Of a DNA stretch of 64,000 nt, positions 11,501 through 24,190 are shown piece by piece. The stretch spans positions 682,568-746,567 of the forward strand of contig NW_002060961.1 of the NCBI RefSeq assembly GCF_000150275.1, in the 5' to 3' direction. Each line of letters starts with the position of its first letter. Within the stretch, counting starts at the first letter, position 1. Source of the stretch: Trichoplax adhaerens. Taxonomy: Eukaryota > Placozoa > Uniplacotomia > Trichoplacea > Trichoplacidae. Below the pieces are notes generated by a model. It was not told the origin of the DNA. It saw only the letters and a list, made by a program, of their open reading frames with translations, and made no database searches. The translations under genes were made by a program, and so were the position numbers.

Positions 11501-13338
11501 ACTGTGCATTTCATAGTTTGTTATATGGCTTGGCTAACCTCATCGTTTAGTATTTAGCATTTACCTTTTGGCAATTTACTATATAAGTGGGACAATCTTT
11601 TACAATCTTGAATGCATAATAGTATATGATCTGTTAGTCTTATGCCAAACAAGACATATGCAGATATCTCAATTGATAAGGAGCATTTTGTTGTGAATTA
11701 TACTAAATAATTTATACTTAACAGTTAGGAGACCATTCTACGAGCTAAAGTAAACTACTTGATTGTATTACTGAATGTAAGAATTATTTTTATTGCGATA
11801 GAATGATGATCTGGTAAAAGCTTTCGGTAGTAAAAAAAAGAGGAATGCAGTTAAGACTCGTGAAGCTAGCAAAGTTGAGCAAAAAGAATTAGATTCTATT
11901 GCAAAAGACGCATTAGACCACCGGAGTCAAACTCCTAAAAGTCCTAAAGCGAAACTGCAAGAACAAGATACTCTCTTGCCACCGTGCAATATTAATGCTA
12001 CGGATGTGAAAAATGTTTACAATATTAAAGACAGTATCTTTTTTATGTTTCACTATTTTCATCTCATTTTTATTTGTATAGGTATAGGTATCCTATTTCT
12101 GTAAGAAAAAATTTATCGACATTTGTTAATAATTGTTTCTTAGCATAATTTCCCAGTAATTTCACCGAAAGAGATGGAAGTTTTGAAAACACCTGCCGTA
12201 ATATTTATGCATGCAACTAAAGAAAAATTGGAAGAATGGAGAGATGAGCCGACGTAAGTTTTTGATATGAGGAGTATTTTGTCAGGTATTCTTGACATTA
12301 AGATATAAATCTGTATGTGTTTTCACGTCTACATTGTAGAAAATCAAAATATTTCTTGGAGCATCTACAAATTCTCCCCTTGGAAGATAATCTAAAACTA
12401 GAAAAGATATGCTACTTATTGTATATTAGTTACTTGATACAATTTCATCACTTAAAAGCTAAGGATTTTCGTGGTAAAAATGGTAATGATTGTGTTTTAT
12501 TATTTCATTGATTTAATTTTTATAACAATTATATGGAGTATTTTGCGTTGAAATGTTATATTATTTCTAATAGAAATTCTGGTTGGCATACCCGATAAAA
12601 TACAAATAAGTTTACTTGACAATTTTTCTGTAAAATTGAACGATGATCCACAAAACAAACGTTACTACCATTTGGGAAGGTAATTTTTATAGATGGCTAA
12701 ATGTAGAATTTATATACGCTAACTATGTACACGGTCACATGGGTGTAATTGAGCTTAGTGAAAGGTCTCAATTACACAAATATGAATATTAACGTTATTC
12801 TATTTGTTTTCTCTGTATTAGATGTGTAACTAAATTCGCGAAGGATAAATTACTAGCCCGTATTATTGTTTTGGCGCTATTTATAGACGATTTTCGACTT
12901 AATTGTAACGTTCTCGCCCGAGATCTCAAAATTACAGAGAAAAGGTGATACTTTATTGTAAGACTTGTCTCTATGGTTAGTCAGTGTCATGAAAAATTTT
13001 GTTATGCCCAACGTTTGTATTACAGTTGATTAATTATCGCTTACTTTTTACTGTAAGCATAGTTTACAATGAGCGCTTACTGGCTATTGGTTGTTTATCT
13101 ATGCCGGTTATGGGTAATTACCGATTAGTTTCATAAATATTAATGAATCTGTCTTTGTTTTAGATTTACCGATGTAGCCAAGGTAGTTGGTTGTCATGTT
13201 GATACTGGGCCACGATTGAAGAAGGAGAAAGGCCTACAAGATGATGATAGTATAGCTTCAGGCGGGAAGCTAGTTACTTTAAAACTTCCGCTAAATGTTA
13301 AATTTATGAGTGGTAATGATAAAGTCGTAAAGAGATAA
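8566..13338 (+). CDS. POLR1E: RNA polymerase I subunit POLR1E (PAF53/A49) homologue, 11 exons
   Basis: Exons: 8566-8638, 8789-8880, 9006-9082, 11001-11086, 11317-11378, 11802-12033, 12157-12253, 12340-12473, 12574-12679, 12822-12944, 13164-13338. Their sum is 1,257 nt with matching phases, giving about 418 aa (human is about 419). PAF53/A49 joins the A34-like subunit in a TFIIF-like heterodimer on RNA polymerase I and helps initiation and elongation of rRNA genes in the nucleolus. The N-terminal dimerisation part shows the family pattern (AILAKFTNGQL, GNVTYTG, YYLGVVNKESKTMQIYDM). A basic linker follows (AFGSKKKRNAVKTR), then LLPPCNI and ISPKEMEVLKTP. The C-terminal tandem winged-helix part includes KLLARIIVLALFIDDFRL and VLARDLKITEKR. 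The product ends FMSGNDKVVKR. Intron 3 is about 1.9 kb and repeat-bearing. Candidate AATAAA signals lie near 13480 and 13504. Confidence 0.92.
9440..9975. repeat. Diverged tandem repeat in POLR1E intron 3 (about 4 copies)
   Basis: Four diverged units of roughly 115-145 bp follow one another. Each carries a core like ATCAAGTAT-(A)-CATGATTAATTATAGCAAACTGCAT followed by an A-rich piece (ATACAAAAAATAGAAAAG, AGCACAAAAAGGATAATCACGC, ATATGCAAAAAAGGAAAATCA, AGTATAAAAAAGAAAAATCACGC) and ACGTCA/TACATC-type ends. Units begin near 9466, 9577, 9720 and 9855. There is no ORF continuity between units, so this is a non-coding minisatellite-like array inside the longest intron of the gene. Confidence 0.65.
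12743..12777. repeat. Perfect 11-bp inverted repeat in POLR1E intron 9
   Basis: The arms GTGTAATTGAG (12743-12753) and CTCAATTACAC (12767-12777) are exact reverse complements around a 13-nt loop. They could form a hairpin in the pre-mRNA or be the relic of a small element. It lies between the exons ending at 12679 and starting at 12822. Confidence 0.7.
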
Positions 13339-16300
13339 AATATATGCATGAAAAACTCTACTTCGTATACCGTCTTATTAAAGTATTATGACATATTCCG
13401 TAGACCAATATAATCTATTCAAAATTTGATTTACCTTCCTTTGGATGATTAAGTAAACATTAACTTACGTGACGATTTTAATAAAGCGGTACGAAATTTA
13501 CTCAATAAATTTGAACGTTTCAAATAAACTAATTTATCCGTTAAGAAAAATATAATCCTTTATTTGTGAGGCGTTAATGTACACTACAATTTAGTATGGT
13601 AAATAGCTGGTCACAGTAGTTGTTATGCAGCTAATTTTCTGCTAGTTATGCATAAAATTTTTGTCATTAAAGTGACGATGCCAGCGACATCGCGTTTTCA
13701 AAAAATTTTCCAATGTAATTGTGGGATAGTATTCTGTAGTATACTTGTATGCTTAATTGTTAGCTTACGATTGTTTTATACCTGTTTATATCTATCGATT
13801 AAGTATAATATTGGAATTAAATTAAAAAATTTTGCTGTTTATTGTAGCCTAGAGAACGTTGTTATTGCAAAAATATTGCGATATCATTTGATCGTAAGAT
13901 AAGCTTATATTAGCACGTAATATTTTACCGGAAGGTTTACCTTCGTTTAATTATTGATTCTATGGTAAAAGCAACGCATTAACAGTATAGGAAATATTAT
14001 TGATTGTCCAATATTACTTATTCTGTGCTGTACGGGCATATTGATAATTTAATGTACGGTACTATAGCATTGAATAGCATTAACACAAATAAATAATTCA
14101 ATCCATTAATTTAAATTAATTATGACTGATTGACATGTACCGTAAGTAAAATAGTCATGGACGGGCTACCATGTGCATAGTTGTTCATTGTACGGTATAC
14201 GGTCTAAAATTTTTTCGCGCCCAAGTAGACATCCCGTCCCAATTCTTAACGTTTTTTTGATTACAATGTTTAATTTATATGAGTGCGAATGGATTTAAAG
14301 TCTATTTGATAACGTAGCTATTCTCATATCGATCTAGCTCCTTTAAATATATCTAAATCTTCTATTTTTGTATTTGTATTAGTCCCCTCGGTTTTCAAAT
14401 CGAGTTACTTATCTTGAGTTCGTGGCATTTTTTTCGATTAATGCACTTCAGATACAAAGGAATGCAATAACTTTAAACATTGATAATATAATTACGTCAG
14501 GTATAGTAAGGTTATTTTATCTTGACTATAAGGACAATATTGATTTTATCCAGCACAGACTTTAACGGTAAAGTAGAAGCATTTTAATGGTGTAAATTAC
14601 AATGTTATTTTGATGACTATTTATCATTTTTGTGTTGTTCAATGATAATATACTATATTATCAATTTTATTGATGATCAAGTTAATCAATCATTTTACTT
14701 TGAATATCGTCTTCATTTCAATGCTGTCAATGCCTAAAATCAATTAATAACCGTCTATTACCGATGCCCATCTGTTGCTTATCTTATTGTTCACAAACTT
14801 GACAATACAATCTAGCATAACGATTGTATTTTTCAATAATGACGAGTTATCTTAATGACTTTATCTAATGATTTTAGCGTCATCTCATTGATCCTTTAAA
14901 GACGTCCATATAATTCTATCTATCATCAGACATGAATAGAAGTTAGCGATAAACATCGATCTATTGTCTTTATCTAACATGATTGTTTCTTAATGAACAA
15001 CATATTGAGAGTCACACGTTCTTAATTGGAATTACCAAATAATATGAAAATAATATGATAGAGATATTAATTTTCTATGAAGTGATGATCATTTTCAGAT
15101 AGGATAAAGTAACATTGAAATTATCAAACTTGATAGTCACAGTACGTTAAGATTATGTAAATGAGAAGAATGAACTTCATTATTTTTAGTGCATACAATC
15201 AGCCTTTAGATAGGATGGTGTGATCTCAAAAAAGAAAAGATCGGTTGTGATGGAAGTTAATTGCTATTCTTTCAATCTATCAAAGGTTAATTGGCATTAG
15301 ATCACTGCTAATTAGTTATCATTCAAGGCCTTTCTAGTGAATAAAATGAATACTGTATATTATTGCGAACTTAGGCTAATACTTTAACTTGCAACTTTCT
15401 TAATTTTTATAGGTTATTTAATCTATTAGCGAGATTAGCCGTGAGTGATTTGTTTCAGTAATATAAAATAAATACTAACAATTTTGCTCCGTATGCGTCT
15501 ACTCATCATGGATACAATTACAGTATATGATTATGACCAAAAATTCATATCTTTCGTAGTCGTGTCTTAACTATTACATTTTCAAATTTTAATAGCCGTT
15601 ATTAGAATAGTAGTTACCGCGTCCTAGTATAATTTAAGTCATAAACTTTATGCTTGATCAACCGTCGTCTTATGATAATTTACTATTATTGAACCTATTT
15701 TCTGCTTTGTTCTACGACAATAAAGTCTATTGATAGTGACAGCATTGATACGATTTAGAAAGGAATAAAATGTATTTCCTTCATGATTGCTTTATCATGA
15801 TATAATATTCTCTGTCTACATATTTGACCCTAATTTAGAGTGTATAATTGAATTATTCGATCTTAAATAATGGTGAAACTATAGGAATATTTTCTTTATA
15901 ATAACTATGTCATCGTATAATATTCGTATACTGTCTGGTTATTTGGTCTTAATTTGAGAGTGCATAAACTGACAGATTCGATCTCAAATAACAGTAAAAC
16001 TAAATAAGATGATTAGCCATAAAATTTACCATTATATTGTTATAGTTAGTACACCTACTAATACCGTTGCGGTAGATTTCACTTTATCTACTAAAGTTTC
16101 TTTCAATCTTGCTTAAAGATGGGGACCCTATTCAATATCTTAAACAGCTAATCATTTTTTCCGTAGAAATAAAGATAAAACAAATGTATGCTTCAAGCCA
16201 TGGCACCTTATAAAAATGACAATGATAATACGTCAAAGTAATAAAATCTCAAGCTGTAGACAAACACACCGTTGGACATAAGTTGGTCATGAAGTGCTAG

Positions 16301-18730
16301 CGGTTATGAAGTTGAACAGGATATTATTTTTTAATTATATCATTTAGGCTCATTCAGTACACTACATGGATAGTGATATATCAGGATAACTTATTGTTTT
16401 GCTATTAACTTAAAAAGGACCATTCTAAGTTTTTAGCTTTAACTGCTTAACATTGATAACAAGAATTATCTACTCATTCATTTTGTAATATCTGCATTCC
16501 TAAATGGATCGAATGATTACAACAGTAACCAATGTTTGTACCTTAAACTGTGATTCATTTCGAATATATAATAGAAAGAAATCTAGCTTTTGATACCAAA
16601 TGTTAATAATTCGGAATATCTACAAGGTTTTTATTAATCGATATAGCAGTCCAATCTAGATTAGATAATTATTTGTAATTGTTAATATATGCTAGAAGAA
16701 AATAGATAATATGTATACATGAAACTATATCAAGTACTCGTATACACTATGTTTGCTAGTAAAGTATAGAAGAATTTTGAGATCTTATAGATTCTAGTTA
16801 TAGTTAAAAGTCGATAGTCAAGATTCAGTTTTGCCTCTTCTTTAATGCAGGAATGACTGAGGATAATGAGACAGTTAACAGGAGTTATATTTGCTTTGCA
16901 TTTATTAAGAAATGATTTTAAGCTGTTATAACTATTACACTTTACCTGAAAATGTCATTTACGGTAAAAGTACGTGCGATGGTCATTTAAAATATATTTA
17001 AAATTTTGGCCTAGATGAAATCAGAGTATTTTGGTCAATAAAGATAATGATGTTTATTATAGCCGCTACGATAGTTGCTGCAAGCGTTATTGTCTTATGA
17101 AAATTAAGTTGTAAGTACGTATTTAAAACTCATGGCACTGTAATCTACTGAATGACATTATAGACACTTGGTTTACTTTCATTATGCGACCACTTATAAA
17201 TCTCGCTTAGATTTATTATACTGTAGTTAGCCATAATTGCATATATTAGTTATAATTTAAATTATACATGTAAGAGCCTTTCTATCAAATATTACGATCT
17301 TGAAGACTTTAGTTTCCGTACCATAAACTGAGAAATGGCAAGTTTTATGCCAAACAGTTAGTTTCTAAATCGTAGATTATAACCTTAGTCCAGGTTTCAA
17401 ATTGATATGCTATTACCCAAATTCCTGCTGAATCGCTATTTACATCCGGATGAAATCTTGAATATTCTAATTTGCAGACTTTATATCTTTAACTGTACTG
17501 AATAAAATTCTTATTTGAAAGATTATCACCCCATAAATCTAATACTAACTTTCAATATACATCTTTTTAGTCTCTTTCTACGTTGAAGCTTTAAAAAACC
17601 GCCATATTATGGATATACTTTCAATCTGCGAGTGCTAAATTCTTTATAAGACTAATTAGAAGCTATAAACTAAATATTACTTTCTAGGTATAATATCGAA
17701 TGTAATATGAATTCATAATAGAATAGATTGATGGGTAATATGGGTATTTATAAACAATGACGCTTAAATATTTTCTCTTACCTGAGTTAATAGATTTATA
17801 AAGTATTTTAATACAAGATTTTACACTTACTATCTATAAATATAGTATTTAATCTATGAGTTGTGCATGATTACAGCTGCATAGAGTATTTAAAGAGATT
17901 GAGTTATCTCTAAGTTTTAGAGATAGCACCATCAATATTGTTGCGATTAGATATAGAATAAGCGCTCAATTATGAGCTGTAAGATGTGATATTACTACGT
18001 TTACCGAAATTCGAAGCATACTGTATCATTTTATGTTGGCACAAAGGATCATCAATTGCCCTAATTTTTCTTTATAAGAGATGATTTAATGCCGCATTAG
18101 ATTTAGAAAGATATAAAATTATTTAAAAATAGTTACTATACTAGTACAAGAGAAACGCTTTATCATGCAATTGAGATGTATGATGAGAAAAGAACAACAT
18201 TGCGTTGAAGAAATTCCTTGAACTAGAGACTCTTTCCAAACTATCCCTTTCATATTATGATATCATAACTGTAGGTATTGTTGGCTAGGATAACTCAACG
18301 AATAGAAGATGATAGAAAGAAAAGCACTGAAGAGAATTGACTTTAAAGATGAAAGAACTATTCAATTTGCTATTCACTGTTTAAAATAATTGTTGTTTCT
18401 ATTTAATGAGTGCCTGAAAGTATCATTCTTGTAACAATCTTCCTTGTACTATTTTAATTCCTTCAGAGATTCCCTCATTACAGTATTTATTTGTGTGATA
18501 AGAGGTGGAAGTATCCTTGATAGAAATAAGCATATCATGATAAATGTAGCCCTAAATGAAAATCTTCGATACAAATATTGTTTAGATTATCAATTGCTCT
18601 ATTAATCCAATGCAGTGTACAGATTAAATTGCAATACTTTTCATGTAACCATTCTTTTACCCTCTTCATATTATCCTCAATATTCAGAATATGGGTATTA
18701 CATATAATGCATTTACAAATGCGATTTAGC
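13339..18730. other. Gene-free AT-rich interval, first part
   Basis: This holds the POLR1E 3' end (AATAAA near 13480 and 13504) and then about 5 kb without a recognised exon. The only long open frame (about 13648-13902) shows no conserved motif and is read as chance. A two-unit diverged duplication occurs at about 15792-16004. No RNA gene or mobile-element protein was recognised. Confidence 0.5.
15792..16004. repeat. Two diverged tandem units of about 118 bp
   Basis: Unit one (about 15792-15882) and unit two (about 15910-16004) share the order TATAATATTC, CTGTCT/CTGTCTGG, ATTTG-CC/TCTTAATTT-GAG, GTGTATAA/GTGCATAA, ATTCGATCT-AAATAA and GTGAAACTA/GTAAAACTA. Looser resemblance seems to continue upstream to about 15560. 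The units are non-coding. Confidence 0.5.
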
Positions 18731-18739
18731 TTATCAAAC

Positions 18740-19620
18740 GCTTTTTTTATCTAGTTCAGTCCGTAGTGCAATTGTAATATTTTAAATATAGAAATATCAG
18801 CGACGTATAAGTCAGTGTCTGGGTATTATATAAACATCAATGCGACTTAGTTTGTTATTTGAATTTTTCATGTATCTCAGTCTATAGATCAAGTTGGAAA
18901 TTCGTTTTATTACGGAAATTCTGTTGTTCTTCCTCCCTTTATTTTGCCAGGATATCAATCTATAGCATAGTATAAACAAAATGGGTTAAGGTTATCATTT
19001 GCGCATTTTTGATCTGCCTTAGTTTAGAGATCAAGTTGCAGCAATTTTAGTACAGAAATTCTATGATATTGCCGATAATAACGAATATTAGGATTTGGAT
19101 AGGTGATATATCAATCATTTCTATCTACATCAGAACAAGTTGAACTTTGAACTATTTTTTTTTAATACGGAAATTCTACGGCACTAACTCTATTAGCAAA
19201 TATCAGAATATGGATATGATACTTAATCATTACGATCTACATCGGTCTACAGATCAATTTGTAGTAATATTAAAACCAGAAATTTTATAGTACTGTCTAT
19301 AGTAACGAATGGCAGGATATAAACATGATTTCAATTATTTATATCTACTTCGGCCCACAGATCAAAATGGTCGTGATTTTAATCTAGAAATTATACGATA
19401 TTGTCTATATTAACGAATATCAAAGTATGGACATGATGTTCAAGCATTTCTATCTGGTCGATCTTCAGTCTACAGATCAAATTGGTAGTCATTTTAATAT
19501 CGAAATTTTGATGATGTTGATATTTAACGAATATCAGGATTAAGATACGATATTCAATGGTTTCTATCTACTTCAATGTACGGATCAAGTTTTTTTACTT
19601 ATATGATCGAAATTCCATTC
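18740..19620. repeat. Diverged tandem repeat array, about 110-bp units, 7 or more copies
   Basis: The anchor CTACAGATCAA recurs near 18886, 19026, 19133, 19251, 19359, 19474 and 19582, spaced mostly 108-118 bp (140 for the first step). Each unit continues with TTTTAAT-C-GAAATTCTA, GATATTGTCTAT-TAACGAATATCAGGATATGG, GACATGATATTCAATCATTTCTATCTACTTCAG. A weaker unit appears from about 18740. Copies differ by substitutions and short indels and share no open frame. Confidence 0.8.
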
Positions 19621-22176
19621 ACTTGCGCGATAACCACCAAGTCAGGGTTTTAAACGTTTGTACTTTTGTATAAATTGATTGTGGTTAAGACTATTATTTG
19701 GCCGTATTTTTTTTATTATTTACTTGTACAGAACAATTTTCACTATTTATATAGATCCATTCATTGTATTGAATTCTCGATGTTAACAAAGGTTAGTACA
19801 TGGACATGATATTTATCTTGAGGATACAAAGTACGCCATTAAAATCAGATCAATGATTATAATAAGTAGTTATAGTACAACAAGTGAAGGAACCACAGTT
19901 CAATTTCACTTCATTTTCTCGTTTCAATATTTGTTATGTATTTTCGATAGTAATGACGATGATGAATAAGGCATTACATCGATTGCATAATTATTATGTA
20001 ATTTCACTTGTAGGTTATTGACTCATGGTTTGAAGGTGTAAATTAAAATAAAAGGAAAGAGGCATAATAGATCATGGAGCTAGTTAAGATCAAGACAATC
20101 AAGATTGAACAAAAGGAGAGACAAGAAGAATAAAATGGAACAGTTGTATCTAGATATTTTATTAAGTTATTGTTGATAGTGGATACAATAGTTTGCCTAA
20201 GGCTATTATTGTCCCCAGCCAGACTATTACGGTCATTAGGATAAGGGATAGCAATTGTAGCCTAGCATGCTAATTGGATTGTATCAATTCTTGGAAAAGT
20301 AAATGCTAGTCAGAATGTCAACAAGATGGATAATTTAATGGAAGTTATCAAAAAATAAATACATTGAGGAGAGGATGAGTATTTGTTATTCATTGATGGC
20401 CAAGTCGTTTTGGTTATAGAATGATATCAATGATGATGATGTAGTTATCGGTATTGGCAAAAAGAATATATAGAGATAGATGAAAGGGGAAGAAATTGCC
20501 CTCTAGTTGAATTGATGATGGCTTGTATAGCTTGTTATTGAACAATTAGTCTACATCGTATAGGCAGTAGGTGGGTAGAAAGGATAGTGCTTATTGTTAA
20601 CGATAACCCACCCTGTTCTCTTCCATCTCCACCTCCTTCTTCAATAATTTCTTTCGCATTTTATGTCATGTACTAGATGTCGACCTTTTCCTCTTGTCAT
20701 CATTAATAGCCTACTACAGATCATTGATTCTTATTCATATTATTTATTTTACTTGAAAGAGATAGTCATTGGTTAACATCCATCTGTTATTTTTTTCAAT
20801 CACTTTATTTCAATTTTGTCAATAAAATCAAATTCCAAGCATTGATTAAACAAAGCTAAAGACAGTGAGGGGGAAAAAAAAAGGATACCAAATGACAGGC
20901 TGTTGTAACTCTGTAAATCTCTATCAGGCGATATTCCATTTGAATCTATTTCTATCGTACCTTAATGATGAACTGAAAAAGTCATCTTTCCCTCTTTTTG
21001 GGGATTCATATTTGACGCTCAACTCTTGTTTTCTTTTCTTTTCTCTTCCTGCTAGCATGCAATAGTGATATTATCGTAAGGTACATGATGGCCATGATCT
21101 TATCACTTGAACTGCCACCTTTTTAATTGCATTGATATTGTCTCAACTATTTTCTCTTCGGGTTCACGTCTAAAATAGAGTGCAGTGATGCTTAGGATAT
21201 GATAGGCATAGTCCTCTTTTATTTCATATGGAAAGTATTTTTTCTTCCTGCTTTGATCGAAATTAGAGTTATGTCATAGTAAGGGCATCATGGTGATATT
21301 ACCCAATTGAATAGTCTCGATGGCTATGCTAACCCTTATTGGTAGTAAATGTAAGGATAAGCGATTTTAAAAATCAATTGAATCAGCCATGACTATGAAC
21401 GTTTTCTTTTTCACCCCGTTCCCCTTCTCTTCTTCAAATCAATGAATGGCAAAAAATGCCCCAATTTCAAATCAGAAAGATCAATAACGTATTGATACGA
21501 CTAAAGTATGCTCCTAGAAGAATGGCGGCGATGATTGATCGCGTATTTCTATCCAGATTGTCTTGATCGTAGTATTTATGGCGCAATTGAGGTTACTGTC
21601 GGTATACTGAAATGATATACCACGCGTTGCTAATGCTAGCTAGGATTGGCATAATAAAAGATGCAAAGTAGGCCATGATGATGCCTAAATGCGTTCCAAT
21701 AGATCGACAAGGAAAATGGAAAGGATGATAACTACCTATTTTGAATATCATAGCCATATTGTCTGCTCAAATTGGCTAACTTCATTACGCCAATTAGTCA
21801 TGATCTGCTAAATGGAAATCAATGTGGATATTAGGAAGAAAGGGATGGAAAAGAATAGGGCAAAAAGAATACATAACAAATGTATCCATTGTTAATCAAC
21901 TGTTGTTTAAACATGGCGGCACAAATAACTGCAATATTGTTATCATCTTTGTGGTCATGACACTTGTGTATTGTACTCCATTCTACATCAGTTCTCATTT
22001 GCTTGAATCATTTGCACATTACTCGCTCAATTAAGCGTGACTATTTGAGCAAGAGGTAGGACTATGATGTAGGAGTTTAGCAGAGTAAGAATGCCCATCG
22101 TTGAATGCTTAATTAATGCCTAGATAAATGGCGCATCTGTTTTCCGATAGCTTGAATTTGATCAGCTATTGCAAGC

Positions 22177-22202
22177 AGAGAGAGAGAGAGAGAGAGAGAG
22201 AG
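22177..22202. repeat. (AG)n microsatellite
   Basis: An uninterrupted run of about 13 AG dinucleotides inside the gene-free interval. Confidence 0.95.
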
Positions 22203-23144
22203 TTTCAAAAATTACAAATCAAGATGTAGCCTGCAGAATATGATCTACAAGCATACGATATCTAGCTGATGATGATCAATTCTGTTGTGCCTCGATTGCA
22301 TTTTCCATCTCTCCAAGCTAGCTTATCATGTAGCTTAAGTTTTGACTGTAGAGGCATTGAGGCAGAAAACTTTGTAATAAGATTGTTCTAGATAGGATAT
22401 ATCTCCTTTTTAATCGTACTATGCCAACATGAGTGATCATCATAGGAATTCTTATTTTTCTCTGTCTTCTTGACCATTTTTTTTCTCCCTATCTTTTTAT
22501 TCATATAGCTTATAAAAATAGACGAGGTCATTGAAATGCCTGGCCTCTTTAATACAACATGTAGTATCCTATTTTATTCCCTTTCTTACCAAATACAATC
22601 AATCTTGAGATAATTATCCCAGGGGTTAATGTTTCTTCTTGCCAGCTCGATAAATTAAATTGATGAGGAATACTCCATGATACTAGATGATACTATCCAC
22701 ATTAGAAGCAGATAGTATTGGTCAATGATAAAATTGAAGGAGCTAAAGCCAATCTTTCTATCATTGATTACTTGCAGTTTTCTTCTTCATGTTATTACCT
22801 TTACCTTTTTTATACCTCGCCTTGAAGATGGAATTTGGATACTAACTTTCAATCAATCATTTCAGTCCTACCATTTATCTTGATTGATATGATATCAATC
22901 ATGGTCCAGATCGATCATCTGCTAATGTATCATGATGAAGTGGATAGAAATTGGCTAAAACTGATTGATCCACTAGCATGCCAAGATTTCTTTATTCCAT
23001 TGAAGAAATCCATTCAGTTCAATACTATCAAATGCTATTTATCCCCATCACAACGACATGGTTTGTTAGTTCGTGATAAGAGGGTCCTCTAGTCGGTTAT
23101 CCTACACCAAGCAATGGCAGAACTCTGACTCATGGTAGACTAGC

Positions 23145-23790
23145 ATAGACAAATTTATTTCAATTGAAAGACAGCAGCTAGTCTGTATTGAGGAATCGAT
23201 GTGATTTTTTTTTTCTACAGCTGATGGGAATCTGAAGAATAATTGGAAATAAAATGACTTGTATCATGAATAGGTTTTGAAAGCCCTAAAGTTCGCAATC
23301 TGCAAATTGGAGTTCTTAAAATAGAGCCAATCTCCAATAAGGCCTACATTAATGCATATAGTACGAATAGGACAAGGCACCCTTCCAGCTATCCTGTATA
23401 AACGACTATTGTAGATGGTTGAACTCCATTACTTTACTGTAGAATTGTTAACATATGGATATGATCACTTATTGCATCTTGTGGACGAGGATAGACATGT
23501 TGATTTGAATTGAAAGAGAGCAACCGGTTTTGCGGGAAAAGGTTACCTGATTTTTGCATAGGAGTCTAGGAGATAGAAATGTGTGATGATGAAAGGAATT
23601 GAATAATTTATGTTGGACTAGGATTGATTTAAATTGGAAGAGAGCAACTCGTCTACTGGATAACATCGACCATAACCTACAGTCGATGCAAATATGCAAA
23701 GAAATTGAAGTAACTTATGTCATCTTTGGACTAAGTTGGACAGTAGATTTCAATTCTAAGAGAGCCACTAGCTTACAAGACATGATTGAT
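23145..23790. repeat. Spaced repeats with core GATTTNAATTGNAAGAGAGCAACT
   Basis: Similar cores occur at about 23152 (ATTTCAATTGAAAGACAGCAGCTAG), 23500 (ATTTGAATTGAAAGAGAGCAACCG), 23627 (ATTTAAATTGGAAGAGAGCAACTCG) and 23747 (ATTTCAATTCTAAGAGAGCCACTAG). The last three are spaced about 120-127 bp apart and are preceded by GGAC or TTGG-type words, so this looks like an eroded tandem array. Short open frames across it on both strands are repeat shadows. Confidence 0.6.
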
Positions 23791-24095
23791 TGATTGCTTT
23801 TTCTCCACTTCATAGAAATAGTCATCGTCGTCATAGAGAATAGATTCCATAGTTGGAATTCATGGTAGGAGGCCGAAAGAAGAGAAGTAAAATATGGATA
23901 AAAGGTTTGTTTTTATCGTCTTTCATTTTTTTGCAATGCTTGAATGGCGATGAGGTGTAAGGGATAGGAAAGACAATAGTCAAGTTGAAAAAGAGTTAAC
24001 TATTGTCCATTAGCGCATATGATTAAGCAAAAGATTGAAAAGAATATTTGATTTGAATGGAGGACAAAGTCTTAATCAATGAAGATTGTTCAAAT

Positions 24096-24103
24096 AGAGA
24101 GCG

Positions 24104-24174
<71 letters not shown>

Positions 24175-24190
24175 AAGAGAGAGAGAAAGG
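24096..24190. repeat. Long (GA)n microsatellite with AAAG interruptions
   Basis: About 90 bp of GA dinucleotides, interrupted near its end by AAAG steps. It produces open Arg/Glu and Ser/Leu frames on opposite strands, which are artefacts of the repeat. Confidence 0.97.

Noticed and set aside
13648-13902. 84-codon hydrophobic plus-strand frame
   Set aside because: Composition is what AT-rich non-coding DNA gives; no partner exons, no recognised motif.
22835-23092. 85-codon plus-strand frame
   Set aside because: No recognisable domain, and the surrounding DNA has repeat-like texture; possible but unsupported.
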